From the NCBI RefSeq assembly GCF_001279525.1, contig NZ_LGDY01000126.1, positions 1-64,000 on the forward strand: 64,000 nt of DNA, read 5' to 3'. Positions 43,383 through 51,808 of the stretch are shown here, in pieces. The notes beneath the pieces are model-generated. The model saw only the letters and a list, made by a program, of their open reading frames with translations. It ran no database searches and was not told the origin of the DNA. Position 1 is the first letter of the stretch. Every line of letters begins with the position of its first letter. A program made the translations under genes and the position numbers. The DNA comes from Nocardia sp. NRRL S-836 (GTDB taxonomy: Bacteria > Actinomycetota > Actinomycetes > Mycobacteriales > Pseudonocardiaceae).

Positions 43383-43817
43383 ATGCGGATCCACCAGGCC
43401 ACGCCGGACGACTGGCGGCTGTGGCGCGACGCCCGGCTCGAAGCACTCGCGAGCGACCCCGGCGGGTTCGGGTCGACGCTGGCCCGTGAGCAGGGCCGCA
43501 CCGAGGACGACTGGCGGGACTCGGTCGGGCGCGGGCTCAAGCTCGTCGCGCTCGACCCCGGTCCGGTCGGGCTGGTCGGTGCGGCGGACCAGCCGGCGGG
43601 CCTGCTCCTCTACTCGATGTGGGTCCGCGACTCGCACCGCGGCAAGGGGGTCGGCGAGGCACTGGTCAAGGCCGTGCTGGCGTGGGCGGGGCAGGAAGGC
43701 TGGAAGGTCGTGCGGCTGCGCGTGTACGACGACAACCTGCCCGCGCGCCGCCTGTACGGGCGGCTCGGCTTCGTCGACGCGGACGAGCCGGAGCACATGG
43801 AGTTCCTGATGAGCTAA
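43383..43817 (+). CDS. GNAT-family N-acetyltransferase
   Basis: A 144-aa GNAT. The acetyl-CoA loop is [16 protein letters not shown] (R-x-x-G-x-G/A type) and the C-terminus [27 protein letters not shown] is typical of small-molecule or antibiotic acetyltransferases. The substrate is unknown. ATG with no partner gene; the thiolase gene starts 57 bases downstream. Confidence 0.9.
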   Translation: MRIHQATPDDWRLWRDARLEALASDPGGFGSTLAREQGRTEDDWRDSVGRGLKLVALDPGPVGLVGAADQPAGLLLYSMWVRDSHRGKGVGEALVKAVLAWAGQEGWKVVRLRVYDDNLPARRLYGRLGFVDADEPEHMEFLMS

Positions 43818-43873
43818 TCGGTCACCCTTCACGGTCATGGCCAGCTCCACCCGGCCGTCCTAGCGTGAGGGGC

Positions 43874-45076
43874 ATGAGCGAAGCCTTGATCTTCGACGCG
43901 GTGCGCACGCCGCGCGGCAGGGGGAAGCGCGGGTCGCTGCACAGCGTCCGGCCCGTCGCGCTGGCCGCCGGGGTGCTGCGCGCGCTGTCCGAGCGCAACT
44001 CCCTCGACACCTCTGCGGTGGACGACGTCGTGTTCGGCGTCGTGTCCCCGATCGGCGAGCAGGGCGGCGACATCGCCCGTGCCGCGGTGCTGGCCGCCGG
44101 CTGGGACCAGCGGCCGGCCGGTGTGCAGCTCAACCGGTTCTGCGCGTCCGGCCTGGAGTCGGTGAACCTCGCGGCCGCGAAGGTCGCCTCCGGGTTCGAG
44201 GACCTGGTCGTGGCCGGTGGCGTCGAGTCGATGTCCCGCGTGCCGATGGGGTCCGACGGCGGTGCGTGGGCGATCGACCCGGCCACCAACTTCGACCTGT
44301 CCTTCGTGCCGCAGGGCGTGTCGGCCGACCTGATCGCGACGCTGGAGGGCTTCTCCCGCACCGACGTCGACGCGTGGGCCGCCCGGTCGCACGCGCGGGC
44401 GTTCGAGGCGCAGAAGAACGGGTTCTTCGAGCGGTCCGTGGTGCCGGTGGTCGACCAGAACGGCACCGTGGTGCTCAAGGAGGACGAGACCATCCGTCCC
44501 GAGTCGACCGTGGAGTCGCTGGGGCGGTTGAAGCCGAGCTTCCAGTTCCACGGCGACCTCGGCTACGACACCGTGGCGATCGACCGCTACCCCGCCGTCG
44601 AGCGCATCAGCCACGTGCACACGCCGGGCAACTCCTCGCAGATCGTCGACGGCGCCGCGGCCATGCTGATCGGGTCCGCCGCCGCCGGGCAGGCGCTGGG
44701 GCTGACGCCGCGGGCGCGGATCGTGTCCGTCGCGGTCGTCGGCACCGAGCCGACGATCATGCTGACCGGACCCGCGCCGTCCGCGCGCAAGGCACTGGAC
44801 CGGGCCGGGCTCTCGGTGGAGGACATCGACCTGTTCGAGGTCAACGAGGCGTTCTCGTCGGTGGTGCTGAAGTTCCTGCGCGACATGGACATCCCCGAGG
44901 ACAAGGTCAACGTCAACGGCGGCGCGATCGCGCTGGGCCACCCGCTGGGCGCGACCGGCTGCATGATCCTGGGCACGCTGCTGGACGAGCTGGAGCGGCG
45001 GGACCTGCGCCGCGGCCTGGCCACGCTGTGCGTGGGCGGCGGCATGGGCATCGCGACGATCATCGAGAGGATCTGA
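43874..45076 (+). CDS. acetyl-CoA C-acyltransferase (thiolase)
   Basis: A 400-aa thiolase. Catalytic residues are visible: Cys in [11 protein letters not shown], His in [15 protein letters not shown], Cys in [10 protein letters not shown]. It cleaves 3-ketoacyl-CoA at the end of each beta-oxidation cycle. The FadB-like gene starts 1 base after its stop, forming a two-gene beta-oxidation operon that completes the pathway with the acyl-CoA dehydrogenase nearby. Confidence 0.95.
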   Translation: MSEALIFDAVRTPRGRGKRGSLHSVRPVALAAGVLRALSERNSLDTSAVDDVVFGVVSPIGEQGGDIARAAVLAAGWDQRPAGVQLNRFCASGLESVNLAAAKVASGFEDLVVAGGVESMSRVPMGSDGGAWAIDPATNFDLSFVPQGVSADLIATLEGFSRTDVDAWAARSHARAFEAQKNGFFERSVVPVVDQNGTVVLKEDETIRPESTVESLGRLKPSFQFHGDLGYDTVAIDRYPAVERISHVHTPGNSSQIVDGAAAMLIGSAAAGQALGLTPRARIVSVAVVGTEPTIMLTGPAPSARKALDRAGLSVEDIDLFEVNEAFSSVVLKFLRDMDIPEDKVNVNGGAIALGHPLGATGCMILGTLLDELERRDLRRGLATLCVGGGMGIATIIERI

Positions 45077-45077
45077 G

Positions 45078-47105
45078 GTGCCTTTCCACTACGACAAGGA
45101 CTCCGACGGCATCGTCACCCTGACGATGGACATGTCCGGCTCCGCCAACGTGATGAACGACGAGTACCGCGAGCTGATGGGCGACGCCGTCGCGAAGCTC
45201 GAAGGTGACGACATCACCGGCGTCATCATCACGTCCGCCAAGAAGACCTTCTTCGCCGGCGGCGACCTGAACGTGCTCATCGCGGTCACCCCGGAGAACG
45301 CCTCCCAGGCGCTGAAGGGCGTGGAGGAGCTCAAGGCGCAGCTGCGGCGGCTGGAGAAGCTCGGCAAGCCGGTCGTGGCCGCGATCAACGGCACCGCGCT
45401 CGGCGGCGGGTTCGAGATCGCACTCGCCGCGCACCGCCGGATCGTGCTGAACGACAACGGCATCCGCGTCGGGCTGCCCGAGGCGACGCTGGGCCTGCTG
45501 CCCGGTGGCGGCGGCGTGACGCGCATGGTGCGGCTGCTGGGCGTGCAGAAGGCGTTGCCGTTGCTCATGGAGGGCAAGCAGCTGCGGCCGGAGCGGGCGT
45601 TGCAGGCCGGGATCGTGCACCAGCTCGTGGACACGCGCGAGGAGCTGCTCTCCGAGGCCCGCGCGTGGATCAAGGCGAACCCGGCGCCCGTGCAGCCGTG
45701 GGACGTGCAGGGTGCCGGTGTGCCGGACCTGAAGTTCGGCGACCCCAACAGCTACGGCCTGCTGGGCGCGGCACCGGCCGTGCTGCGCAAGAAGTCGCAC
45801 GGCGCGTACCCGGCGCCGGAGAAGATCATGGCGACGGCGGTCGAGGGCGCGTACGTCGACTTCGACACGGCGCTGAAGATCGAGGGCCGCTACTTCGTGG
45901 AGCTGGCCTCCGGTCAGGTCTCCAAGAACATGATCACGGCGTTCTGGTTCAACCTCAACGAGGTCAACGGCCGTGCGTCGGCGTCGGGCAAGCGCGTGGC
46001 CAAGCTCGGTGTGCTGGGCGCGGGCATGATGGGCGCCGGGATCGCCGAGGTGTCCGCGAAGGCCGGCATCGAGGTGGTCCTGAAGGACGTGACGCTGGAG
46101 TCGGCGCAGAAGGGCGCTCAGGGGCTGGAGGGCATCACGCCGACCGACTCCGACGCCGACCTCGCGGGCTGCGACCTGGTCATCGAGGCCGTGTTCGAGA
46201 ACCGCGAGCTGAAGAACGAGGTGCTGCCCGCGGCGGAGTCCGCCGCCCTGCCGGACGCGGTGATCGCGTCCAACACCTCGACGCTGCCGATCACCGGGCT
46301 CGCGTCGGCGGTGTCCGCGCCGGAGCGGTTCATCGGCCTGCACTTCTTCTCGCCGGTGCCGAAGATGCGGCTCGTGGAGATCATCCGCGGCGAGAAGACG
46401 TCGGAGGAGACGCTGCAGCGGGCACTGGACTACGTGCGGCAGATCGGGAAGACGCCGATCGTGGTGAACGACTCGCGTGGCTTCTACACCTCGCGGACGT
46501 TCGGCACGTACGTGATCGAGGCGATCACGATGCTGGCCGAGGGCGTGGCACCGGCGCTGATCGAGAACGTGGCGAAGAAGTCCGGCATGGCGGTCGGCCC
46601 GCTGGCGGTGTCGGACGAGGTGACGCTGTCGTTGCAGCTCAAGATCCACGATCAGACGCTGGCCGACGACCCGTCGCTGGTGTCCGACAGCCCCGCCTAC
46701 GACCTGATCCGCGAGATGGTCTCGCTGGGCCGCACCGGGAAGCCGGGCGGCGCGGGCTTCTACGAGTACCCCGAGGGCGGCCGCAAGTTCCTGTGGCCGG
46801 AGCTGACCACCCGGTACGCGAGGGCCGACGCCGGGGTGTCCGAACAGGACGTTCGCGACCGGCTGCTGTTCGTGCAGGCGCTGGAGACCGTGCGGTGCCT
46901 GGACGAGGGCGTGCTGACCTCCGTGGCGGACGCGAACATCGGCTCGATCTTCGGGTTCGGCTTCGCGCCGTGGAGCGGTGGCACGCTGCAGTTCATCAAC
47001 TCCTACGGCGTGCAGGCGTTCGTGGAGCGGGCGGACTACCTCGCGGACACCTACGGCGAGCGGTTCCGGCCGCCGGCCTCGCTGCGGGAACGCGACAGGT
47101 TCTAG
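45078..47105 (+). CDS. fadB: fatty-oxidation multifunctional protein (enoyl-CoA hydratase/3-hydroxyacyl-CoA dehydrogenase)
   Basis: A 675-aa two-part enzyme. Residues 1-190 form an enoyl-CoA hydratase/isomerase (SAKKTFFAGGDL, AINGTALGGGFEIALAAHRR, GLPEATLGLLPGGGGVTRM: two catalytic Glu). From about residue 310 the hydroxyacyl-CoA dehydrogenase begins (LGVLGAGMMGAGIAEVSAKAG; FFSPVPKMRLVEII). It hydrates and oxidises enoyl-CoA to ketoacyl-CoA, the substrate of the coupled thiolase. GTG start. Its last 4 bases overlap the convergent AraC gene. Confidence 0.95.
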   Translation: MPFHYDKDSDGIVTLTMDMSGSANVMNDEYRELMGDAVAKLEGDDITGVIITSAKKTFFAGGDLNVLIAVTPENASQALKGVEELKAQLRRLEKLGKPVVAAINGTALGGGFEIALAAHRRIVLNDNGIRVGLPEATLGLLPGGGGVTRMVRLLGVQKALPLLMEGKQLRPERALQAGIVHQLVDTREELLSEARAWIKANPAPVQPWDVQGAGVPDLKFGDPNSYGLLGAAPAVLRKKSHGAYPAPEKIMATAVEGAYVDFDTALKIEGRYFVELASGQVSKNMITAFWFNLNEVNGRASASGKRVAKLGVLGAGMMGAGIAEVSAKAGIEVVLKDVTLESAQKGAQGLEGITPTDSDADLAGCDLVIEAVFENRELKNEVLPAAESAALPDAVIASNTSTLPITGLASAVSAPERFIGLHFFSPVPKMRLVEIIRGEKTSEETLQRALDYVRQIGKTPIVVNDSRGFYTSRTFGTYVIEAITMLAEGVAPALIENVAKKSGMAVGPLAVSDEVTLSLQLKIHDQTLADDPSLVSDSPAYDLIREMVSLGRTGKPGGAGFYEYPEGGRKFLWPELTTRYARADAGVSEQDVRDRLLFVQALETVRCLDEGVLTSVADANIGSIFGFGFAPWSGGTLQFINSYGVQAFVERADYLADTYGERFRPPASLRERDRF

Positions 47106-48052
47106 GCGCGGTAGGAGCCGGGTGAGGACCCGGTCCACCGCTTGAAGGCCCGGTGGAAGGCGCTCGCCTCGGAGAACCCGAGGCGCAGCGCCAGCTCCTC
47201 CACCGACTCGCCGCCGCGCACCAGCGACGCCACCGCCTGGTCGCGCAGCAGCTGTTCGCGCACCTCGCGGAACGACGTGCCCTCCGCGGCCAGCCGGCGG
47301 CGCAGCGTCGGCGCGGAGATGCCGAGCCGGGCCGCGACCGCCTCCAGGCCCGTGACGCCGCTGCCCAGCAGCCTGCGGACGTGCCCGGCCGTGTCGGCGC
47401 CGTAGTCCCTGCGCGACAACAGGTCCGCGGGCGAGTGCCGCAGGAACCGCTTCAGCGCCGCCTCGTCCTGGACCACCGGCATGCGCAGGAACCGCGGGTC
47501 GAACGCGATGGTCGTCTCCGGCGCGCCGAACGCCATCGGGCAGCTGAAGATCAGGTGGTACTCGCCGGCGTGCGCGGGTTCGGGGTAGGCGAAGGTGGCC
47601 TGCCGCAACGGGATGCGCCGGCCGATCAGCCACGACGAGAAGCGGTGCCACAGCACGAGCAGCGACTCGGTGAGGAAGTGGTCGGGGTCGCCGGGGACGT
47701 GCAGCCGGAAGGTGCCGTCCGTGAGCGCCAGGTCCAGCGGCTCGTCGAAGAGCGCGTAGAACGCGAGGCCGCGCCGGAGCGCGGACTCCAGGTCGGGGCA
47801 GTGCACGGCCAGCAGGCACATCATCGCGAAGGTGCCGCGTTTGGACGGGCGCGGGCCGAACCCCATGAACTCGTCGTCGAGGACCTCCCACAGCGTCTGG
47901 ATCAGCCGCGTGTACTGGGCGGGCGTGACGCGGGCCCGGTCGTCGGCGAGCAGCGCGGCGGGGATGCCGGCACCGGCCAGCACCTCGGACGGCGACGGGC
48001 ACGCGCGCAGTGCCGCGCGCACGTAGTGGATCGCCACGGTCCGGGTGTGCAC
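47102..48052 (-). CDS. AraC-family regulator with arabinose-binding-type N-domain
   Basis: About 316 aa. The N-terminal half (IHYVRAALRACPSPSEVLAGAGIP; AFYALFDEPLDLALTDG) is the Arabinose_bd domain of the AraC regulators near fatty-acid and steroid genes; the C-terminal AraC helix-turn-helix runs from about residue 235 (EAVAARLGISAPTLRRRL; ELALRLGFSEASAFHRAFKRWTG). It converges tail-to-tail on fadB, so it may control beta-oxidation. The start is GTG at 48052 or 48037. Its leader carries a 21-bp hairpin and a promoter with a DasR-type palindrome. Confidence 0.88.
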   Translation of the reverse strand: MHTRTVAIHYVRAALRACPSPSEVLAGAGIPAALLADDRARVTPAQYTRLIQTLWEVLDDEFMGFGPRPSKRGTFAMMCLLAVHCPDLESALRRGLAFYALFDEPLDLALTDGTFRLHVPGDPDHFLTESLLVLWHRFSSWLIGRRIPLRQATFAYPEPAHAGEYHLIFSCPMAFGAPETTIAFDPRFLRMPVVQDEAALKRFLRHSPADLLSRRDYGADTAGHVRRLLGSGVTGLEAVAARLGISAPTLRRRLAAEGTSFREVREQLLRDQAVASLVRGGESVEELALRLGFSEASAFHRAFKRWTGSSPGSYRA

Positions 48053-48076
48053 GAACAACAGTAAACGCGGACACGC

Positions 48077-48128
48077 CACCGGCGGTGGCACGACCCCGGG
48101 GAGAGTGGGGGTCGTGCCACCGCCGGTG
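48077..48128 (-). other. 21-bp perfect stem-loop in the AraC gene leader
   Basis: Two perfectly complementary 21-base arms (CACCGGCGGTGGCACG... and its reverse complement) enclose a 9-base loop, ending 25 bases before the AraC GTG start. On either strand it would fold very stably. It has no T-run. It could be an attenuator or terminator in the leader of this gene, or a barrier to antisense transcription. Confidence 0.75.
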
Positions 48129-48212
48129 AAGGCCCACCCAGTGAGCCGTGCTCCTCGCCAATGGGGCATCCGCCCGCCCATCGGCAAGGGACGGTGTTGC
48201 GTCCTCCCAATA

Positions 48213-48242
48213 ACGTTATGTGGTCTAGACCAGGAAAGTCAA
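48213..48242 (-). promoter_or_regulatory. promoter of the AraC gene with DasR-type operator (dre) in the spacer
   Basis: On the minus strand TTGACT (48237-48242) and TAACGT (48213-48218) form a -35/-10 pair with 18-base spacing. The spacer contains the perfect 12-bp palindrome TGGTCTAGACCA (48221-48232), the core of the GlcNAc-responsive DasR (GntR-family) element. A regulator bound here would block RNA polymerase. Confidence 0.7.
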
Positions 48243-48275
48243 TAGCGCGAAAAGAGCAGGCGCGGCGCCGATGTT

Positions 48276-48818
48276 TCAGGCCTGTTCCAGCGGTGCTACG
48301 GCAAAACCCGCGGAGAAGCGCTGGCACCAGATCACGACACTGCGAATGGTGGACACGTCCACACCGGCCGGGATTTCGTACACCTGGTCGCCACGGTTTC
48401 CCTTCAGCTTGCCGAGGCTCGTGAACCCCTCACCGAACTTCTTCTCGGGCTGGGTCGAGGCGTGCGGCGAGAGGTAGACGTACAGGTCAGGGCCGTCGCT
48501 GGTGTTCAGCGCCGCGAACTGCACGGAGTGCCCGCCGCCGGGGAGCCGCACGAGGCTCGCCTTGCCGGTGGTGGCGTGTTCGAGCGAGCGCCACTGCCCG
48601 GCCGCGATCTCACGCGGCGTTTCCACGGGCGCGGAGGCGGAAACCGCGGGCGCGGTGGTCTGCGACGAAGAGCCGGACACGGGAGCGGTCGGCACGAGGA
48701 GTGCGTCGTTCGTTTCGCGGACCGTGAGCAGGCGCCACGGCTGGAACAGGTACAACCCGACGCCGAGAGCGACCACGAGGACGAGTGCGGCGGGGATCAG
48801 GAATCGACGGTGACGCAT
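48276..48818 (-). CDS. DM13-domain secreted or membrane protein
   Basis: A 180-aa protein with one N-terminal helix (RFLIPAALVLVVALGVGLYLF) as signal/anchor, a Thr/Ser-rich linker, and a DM13 domain from about residue 78: HATTGKASLVRLPGGG, LYVYLSPH, LGKLKGNRGDQVYEIP and the single conserved Cys in SVVIWCQRFSAGFAVAPL. DM13 domains are proposed electron-transfer or redox modules on the cell surface. Single-gene unit. Confidence 0.82.
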   Translation of the reverse strand: MRHRRFLIPAALVLVVALGVGLYLFQPWRLLTVRETNDALLVPTAPVSGSSSQTTAPAVSASAPVETPREIAAGQWRSLEHATTGKASLVRLPGGGHSVQFAALNTSDGPDLYVYLSPHASTQPEKKFGEGFTSLGKLKGNRGDQVYEIPAGVDVSTIRSVVIWCQRFSAGFAVAPLEQA

Positions 48819-49150
48819 ACCGAAAATACTGGCGCAAACCGGACCGGAAAGACCTTACTGAGTTGTTAAGGCCCCTGACGTGACGGCGCGGGCGACGATC
48901 GCGTGTCCGGCTCTCGCGATGTTCACCTGCACGGGTGACGCTCTGGCGTGGCGCCTGACCGGAACCGCGCTGGTGGGGCCGGTTCGGCGCCCGCCAGGAT
49001 CACAGTTCAGTGACAGCGATCACTCAACCACTGGCAAAAAGGCGCCGATAAGGCAGAGGAGTGAGCGTTCTCAGGTACCCGGACCACCGGGTAACCTGCC
49101 CTGAGCGTGATCACCTGACTTCCACCCGTGAGCAATTGAGGAGGACTGCT
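48819..49150. other. intergenic region between divergent genes
   Basis: About 330 bases separating the DM13 gene (-) and the Thr-rich surface protein (+). It contains the GTGA-N6-TCAC inverted repeat at 49009-49024 and the Shine-Dalgarno of the + gene at its end. No gene or RNA is visible. Confidence 0.45.
49009..49024. promoter_or_regulatory. CRP/FNR-type inverted repeat
   Basis: AGTGACAGCGATCACT contains GTGA-N6-TCAC, the spacing and sequence of a CRP-family site. It lies about 127 bases upstream of the Thr-rich surface protein GTG and 190 bases from the divergent DM13 gene. Confidence 0.45.
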
Positions 49151-49531
49151 GTGCGCGCACTGTGGGCCGCTGGTGGCTCCGCTGTGCTCGGCTCCGCGTT
49201 GCTCGGTGTACTGGTGGGGATGGCGATCCACGGCGTCTCGAACGACCCGGCCGCCAGAACCCCCGCGTCCAGCTGGATCACCACCACCCCGAGCACGGCC
49301 GTGAGCAGCACCGAGAGCACCCCGTCGGCGAGCAACGCCCCGGCGAGCACGACCAGCTCCACGCCGAGCCCGCAGCAGACGCCGAAGAGGACGACGCCAC
49401 CGCCGGCGGCCACGAACCCGGCACCGCCACCCCCGGTGAGCACGACCACGACGACCACGACGACGCCGTCCGGCTGGCCGTGCAGCCCGTTGAACCCGCT
49501 GCCGCCACCCACGTGCAAGAACCTGGGCTGA
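49151..49531 (+). CDS. Thr/Ser/Pro-rich membrane-anchored protein
   Basis: A 126-aa protein: a short basic start, one hydrophobic helix (AVLGSALLGVLVGMAI), and a disordered tail of Thr, Ser and Pro repeats (runs of T from residue 95 to 110) ending in two cysteines (GWPCSPLNPLPPPTCKN). It looks like a cell-wall-spanning or glycosylated surface peptide. GTG start with GAGGAGG 6 bases upstream decides over a longer reading frame that opens at 49061. No family recognised. Confidence 0.6.
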   Translation: MRALWAAGGSAVLGSALLGVLVGMAIHGVSNDPAARTPASSWITTTPSTAVSSTESTPSASNAPASTTSSTPSPQQTPKRTTPPPAATNPAPPPPVSTTTTTTTTPSGWPCSPLNPLPPPTCKNLG

Positions 49532-49563
49532 CGCGACTCAGCCCAGGTCGCTGCCGACCGGAC

Positions 49564-50589
49564 TCAGGCCGACTCGCGGCGCACCAGCACCGTGGGCAGC
49601 ATCTGCTTCTTGGTCTTGACCGTCTCGTCGCGCAGCAGCTTCACCAGGTGCTCGACCATGTGCTTGACCTGCTCGTCCGAGTCCTGCCGCACGGAGGTCA
49701 GCGGCGGCGAGGTGTGCTCGGCGATGGCCACGTGGTCGTCGAACCCGACCACCGCGACGTCCTGCGGCACCCGCTTGCCCGCCTCGTGCAGGGCCTCCAG
49801 CGCACCGGCGGCCATCAGGTCGGACGCCACGAACACGGCGTCCAGCCCCGGCACCTTCGCGAGCAGCGCGGTCATCGCCTTGCGGCCGCCCTCCCGCGTG
49901 AAGCCACCGTCCTCGGTGAGCCGGGCGGCACCCTTGTCGTCCAGGCCGAGCGCGGACCTGAACCCGTTCAGCCGGTCGATGGCCGACAGCTCGTCCAACG
50001 GCCCGGAGACGTGCACGATCTTCTTGCGCCCCAGCGACTTCAGGTGCTCGGTGGCCAGCACGGCGCCACCCTCGTTGTCGTTGTCGACGAGGTGCATGCC
50101 CCGCAACGACCCCCAGGGCTTGCCGGCGTACACCACCGGCAGCGGCAGCTTCTTCACGATCGAGACGAGCTCGTCGTTGCGGTGCGGTGCGAAGACGAGG
50201 GCACCGTCGACGTGCCCGCCGGCCAGGAACCGGTGGGCCCGCGCCTGGTCGTCCAGCGAGTGCACCAGCATGAGCACCATCTGCACGTCGACGTCCGCGA
50301 GCGCCCGTGCGCCGGCGCGGATCAGGCGCGCGAAGTGCGGGTCGTCGAAGATCTTGGGTTCCGGCTCGGAGAACACCACCGCGACGGCGCCGGTGCGGCG
50401 GGTCACGAGGGCGCGCGCGGCACGGTTCGGCTGGTAGCCCAGGGCGTGGACGGCGGCGTTCACGGCCTCCAGTGCCTCGGGGCTGACGCGCGGCGACGCG
50501 TTCAGCACTCGTGACGCCGTGGCGCGGGAGACCCCAGCCCTCGCGGCAACGTCTTCCAACGTCGGACGCGCGTGGATGGACACGAGCAC
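49564..50589 (-). CDS. LacI-family transcriptional regulator
   Basis: A 341-aa repressor. N-terminal helix-turn-helix and hinge (TLEDVAARAGVSRATASRVLNASPRVS; LGYQPNRAARALV), then a periplasmic-binding-protein-like sugar domain (GALVFAPHRNDELV; VGFDDHVAIAEHTSPPLTSVRQD). The GTG at 50589 has GAGGAG 5 bases upstream; other GTG codons are adjacent. A sugar importer with beta-glucosidase lies 3-8 kb away with a LacI-type palindrome in its promoter, so this protein is a candidate for its regulator. Confidence 0.92.
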   Translation of the reverse strand: MLVSIHARPTLEDVAARAGVSRATASRVLNASPRVSPEALEAVNAAVHALGYQPNRAARALVTRRTGAVAVVFSEPEPKIFDDPHFARLIRAGARALADVDVQMVLMLVHSLDDQARAHRFLAGGHVDGALVFAPHRNDELVSIVKKLPLPVVYAGKPWGSLRGMHLVDNDNEGGAVLATEHLKSLGRKKIVHVSGPLDELSAIDRLNGFRSALGLDDKGAARLTEDGGFTREGGRKAMTALLAKVPGLDAVFVASDLMAAGALEALHEAGKRVPQDVAVVGFDDHVAIAEHTSPPLTSVRQDSDEQVKHMVEHLVKLLRDETVKTKKQMLPTVLVRRESA

Positions 50590-50668
50590 CACCACTCCTC
50601 GATGAAAACCCTTTGAGTCGCAGGTCAGCTTAGCCGCAAGCGATCTCCGAGGAGGGGCTCCGCGCAGT

Positions 50669-51691
50669 TCACCGTGTTTTTTCCGCCGCGACCTGGGCAA
50701 CGGCGGACTTCAGGGCACGCCCGCGGGGTGCGATCGACACCCGCAGCAGGCCGTCCTCCCGGCGTGTCGTGGCGTCGAGACCCGCCCTCGCCGCCGCCCG
50801 CACGAGGGCCTTCTCCGACGGCAGGCACCACGCCACGAGCTCGGTGAACCCGGCGGCGCGGGCGTCGCAGGCCAGTGCCGCGAGCAGCGCCGTGCCCACG
50901 CCCCTGCGCTGCCAGGCGTCCTCCACGAGCAGCGAGACCTCGGCGCAGTCCGGTGTGCCGGTGCGGATGAGCTGGCCCAGCGCGACCACCTGGTCCCCGC
51001 ACTGGGCGAGGACGGTGGTGCCGCGCGGCGGGTTGAGCAGGCGGTGCAGCCAGCGGCGGGGCACCGTGCGCATGCCGGAGTGGTAGCGGTTGAACAACGT
51101 CTTCATCGAGCAGCGGGAGTGCAGGTCGCCCACGACGTCCTCGTCGGCGGACGTGCCGGGGCGCAGCACCAGGGCCACGCCGTCGTCGCTGAGCATTCCG
51201 CGCAAGGCGGGCGCCGGGGCGTCCACGAGGTCGAGCAGGGCCTGTGCCCGCGCGAGCTCGACCTGGGTGAACCGCGCCCACCCGCGCCGCGCCGCCAGTT
51301 CGCCGAGCTGCACCTGCCCCTCGCCGGCCTCGCCGTGCACCACCGAGTCGGCGGACAGCACCTGCCGCAGCGCCTCCGCGGTCCGGCCGGGATCGGCCAG
51401 TGCCATCCTGGCCGCCCGCAGCACCGCCGTCGGCTCGTCCACGAGGTCCCGCAGGTCGGCGCTGGTGATGCCGACGCACCTGGCGCCCTCGCTGCGCACG
51501 GCCTCGACGAGGTCGGCGGGCAGCACGCCCTCCCCCGCGCGCACGACGATCTCGTCGAGCACCCCGCCGGGAACGGGCATCACGTGCAGGGCGAGCACGT
51601 TGCAGTCGGCCGCCGCCAGCCGGACGGTGACGCGGGCGAGCGCGCCGGGACTGTCGCTGAGTTCGAAGCGCACGCGCCAGGTCGTCGTCAT
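50669..51691 (-). CDS. GNAT acetyltransferase with N-terminal ACT-like domain
   Basis: A 340-aa protein. The first 80 residues look like an ACT domain (VRFELSDSPGALARVTVRLAAADCNVLALHV), a small-ligand binding fold often sensing amino acids. The C-terminal part from about residue 180 is a GNAT domain with acetyl-CoA loop VEDAWQRRGVGTALL. This suggests an amino-acid-regulated protein acetyltransferase, as described for ACT-GNAT (Pat-like) enzymes in actinobacteria. The target is unknown. Confidence 0.8.
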   Translation of the reverse strand: MTTTWRVRFELSDSPGALARVTVRLAAADCNVLALHVMPVPGGVLDEIVVRAGEGVLPADLVEAVRSEGARCVGITSADLRDLVDEPTAVLRAARMALADPGRTAEALRQVLSADSVVHGEAGEGQVQLGELAARRGWARFTQVELARAQALLDLVDAPAPALRGMLSDDGVALVLRPGTSADEDVVGDLHSRCSMKTLFNRYHSGMRTVPRRWLHRLLNPPRGTTVLAQCGDQVVALGQLIRTGTPDCAEVSLLVEDAWQRRGVGTALLAALACDARAAGFTELVAWCLPSEKALVRAAARAGLDATTRREDGLLRVSIAPRGRALKSAVAQVAAEKTR

Positions 51692-51808
51692 GGCGACCAG
51701 CCTTCCCGGGGCCTGTTGCGGTGACGCGACACCTCGGTAAAACCGGTCCGGCAGATCGTGTCCTCGACGCCGGACCCCGTTCACCTCGCGGCCGTAGCGT
51801 GCCGCGCC

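Noticed and set aside
45060..48161. A very long open frame on the minus strand opposite thiolase/fadB
   Set aside because: It runs antisense through two clear enzymes and its translation is Arg/His/Gln-rich without any family feature, a known artefact of high-GC third positions.
48045..48245. Small plus-strand gene in the AraC leader region
   Set aside because: The translation lacks any family feature, spans the perfect hairpin and the dre promoter, and has no good ribosome-binding site.
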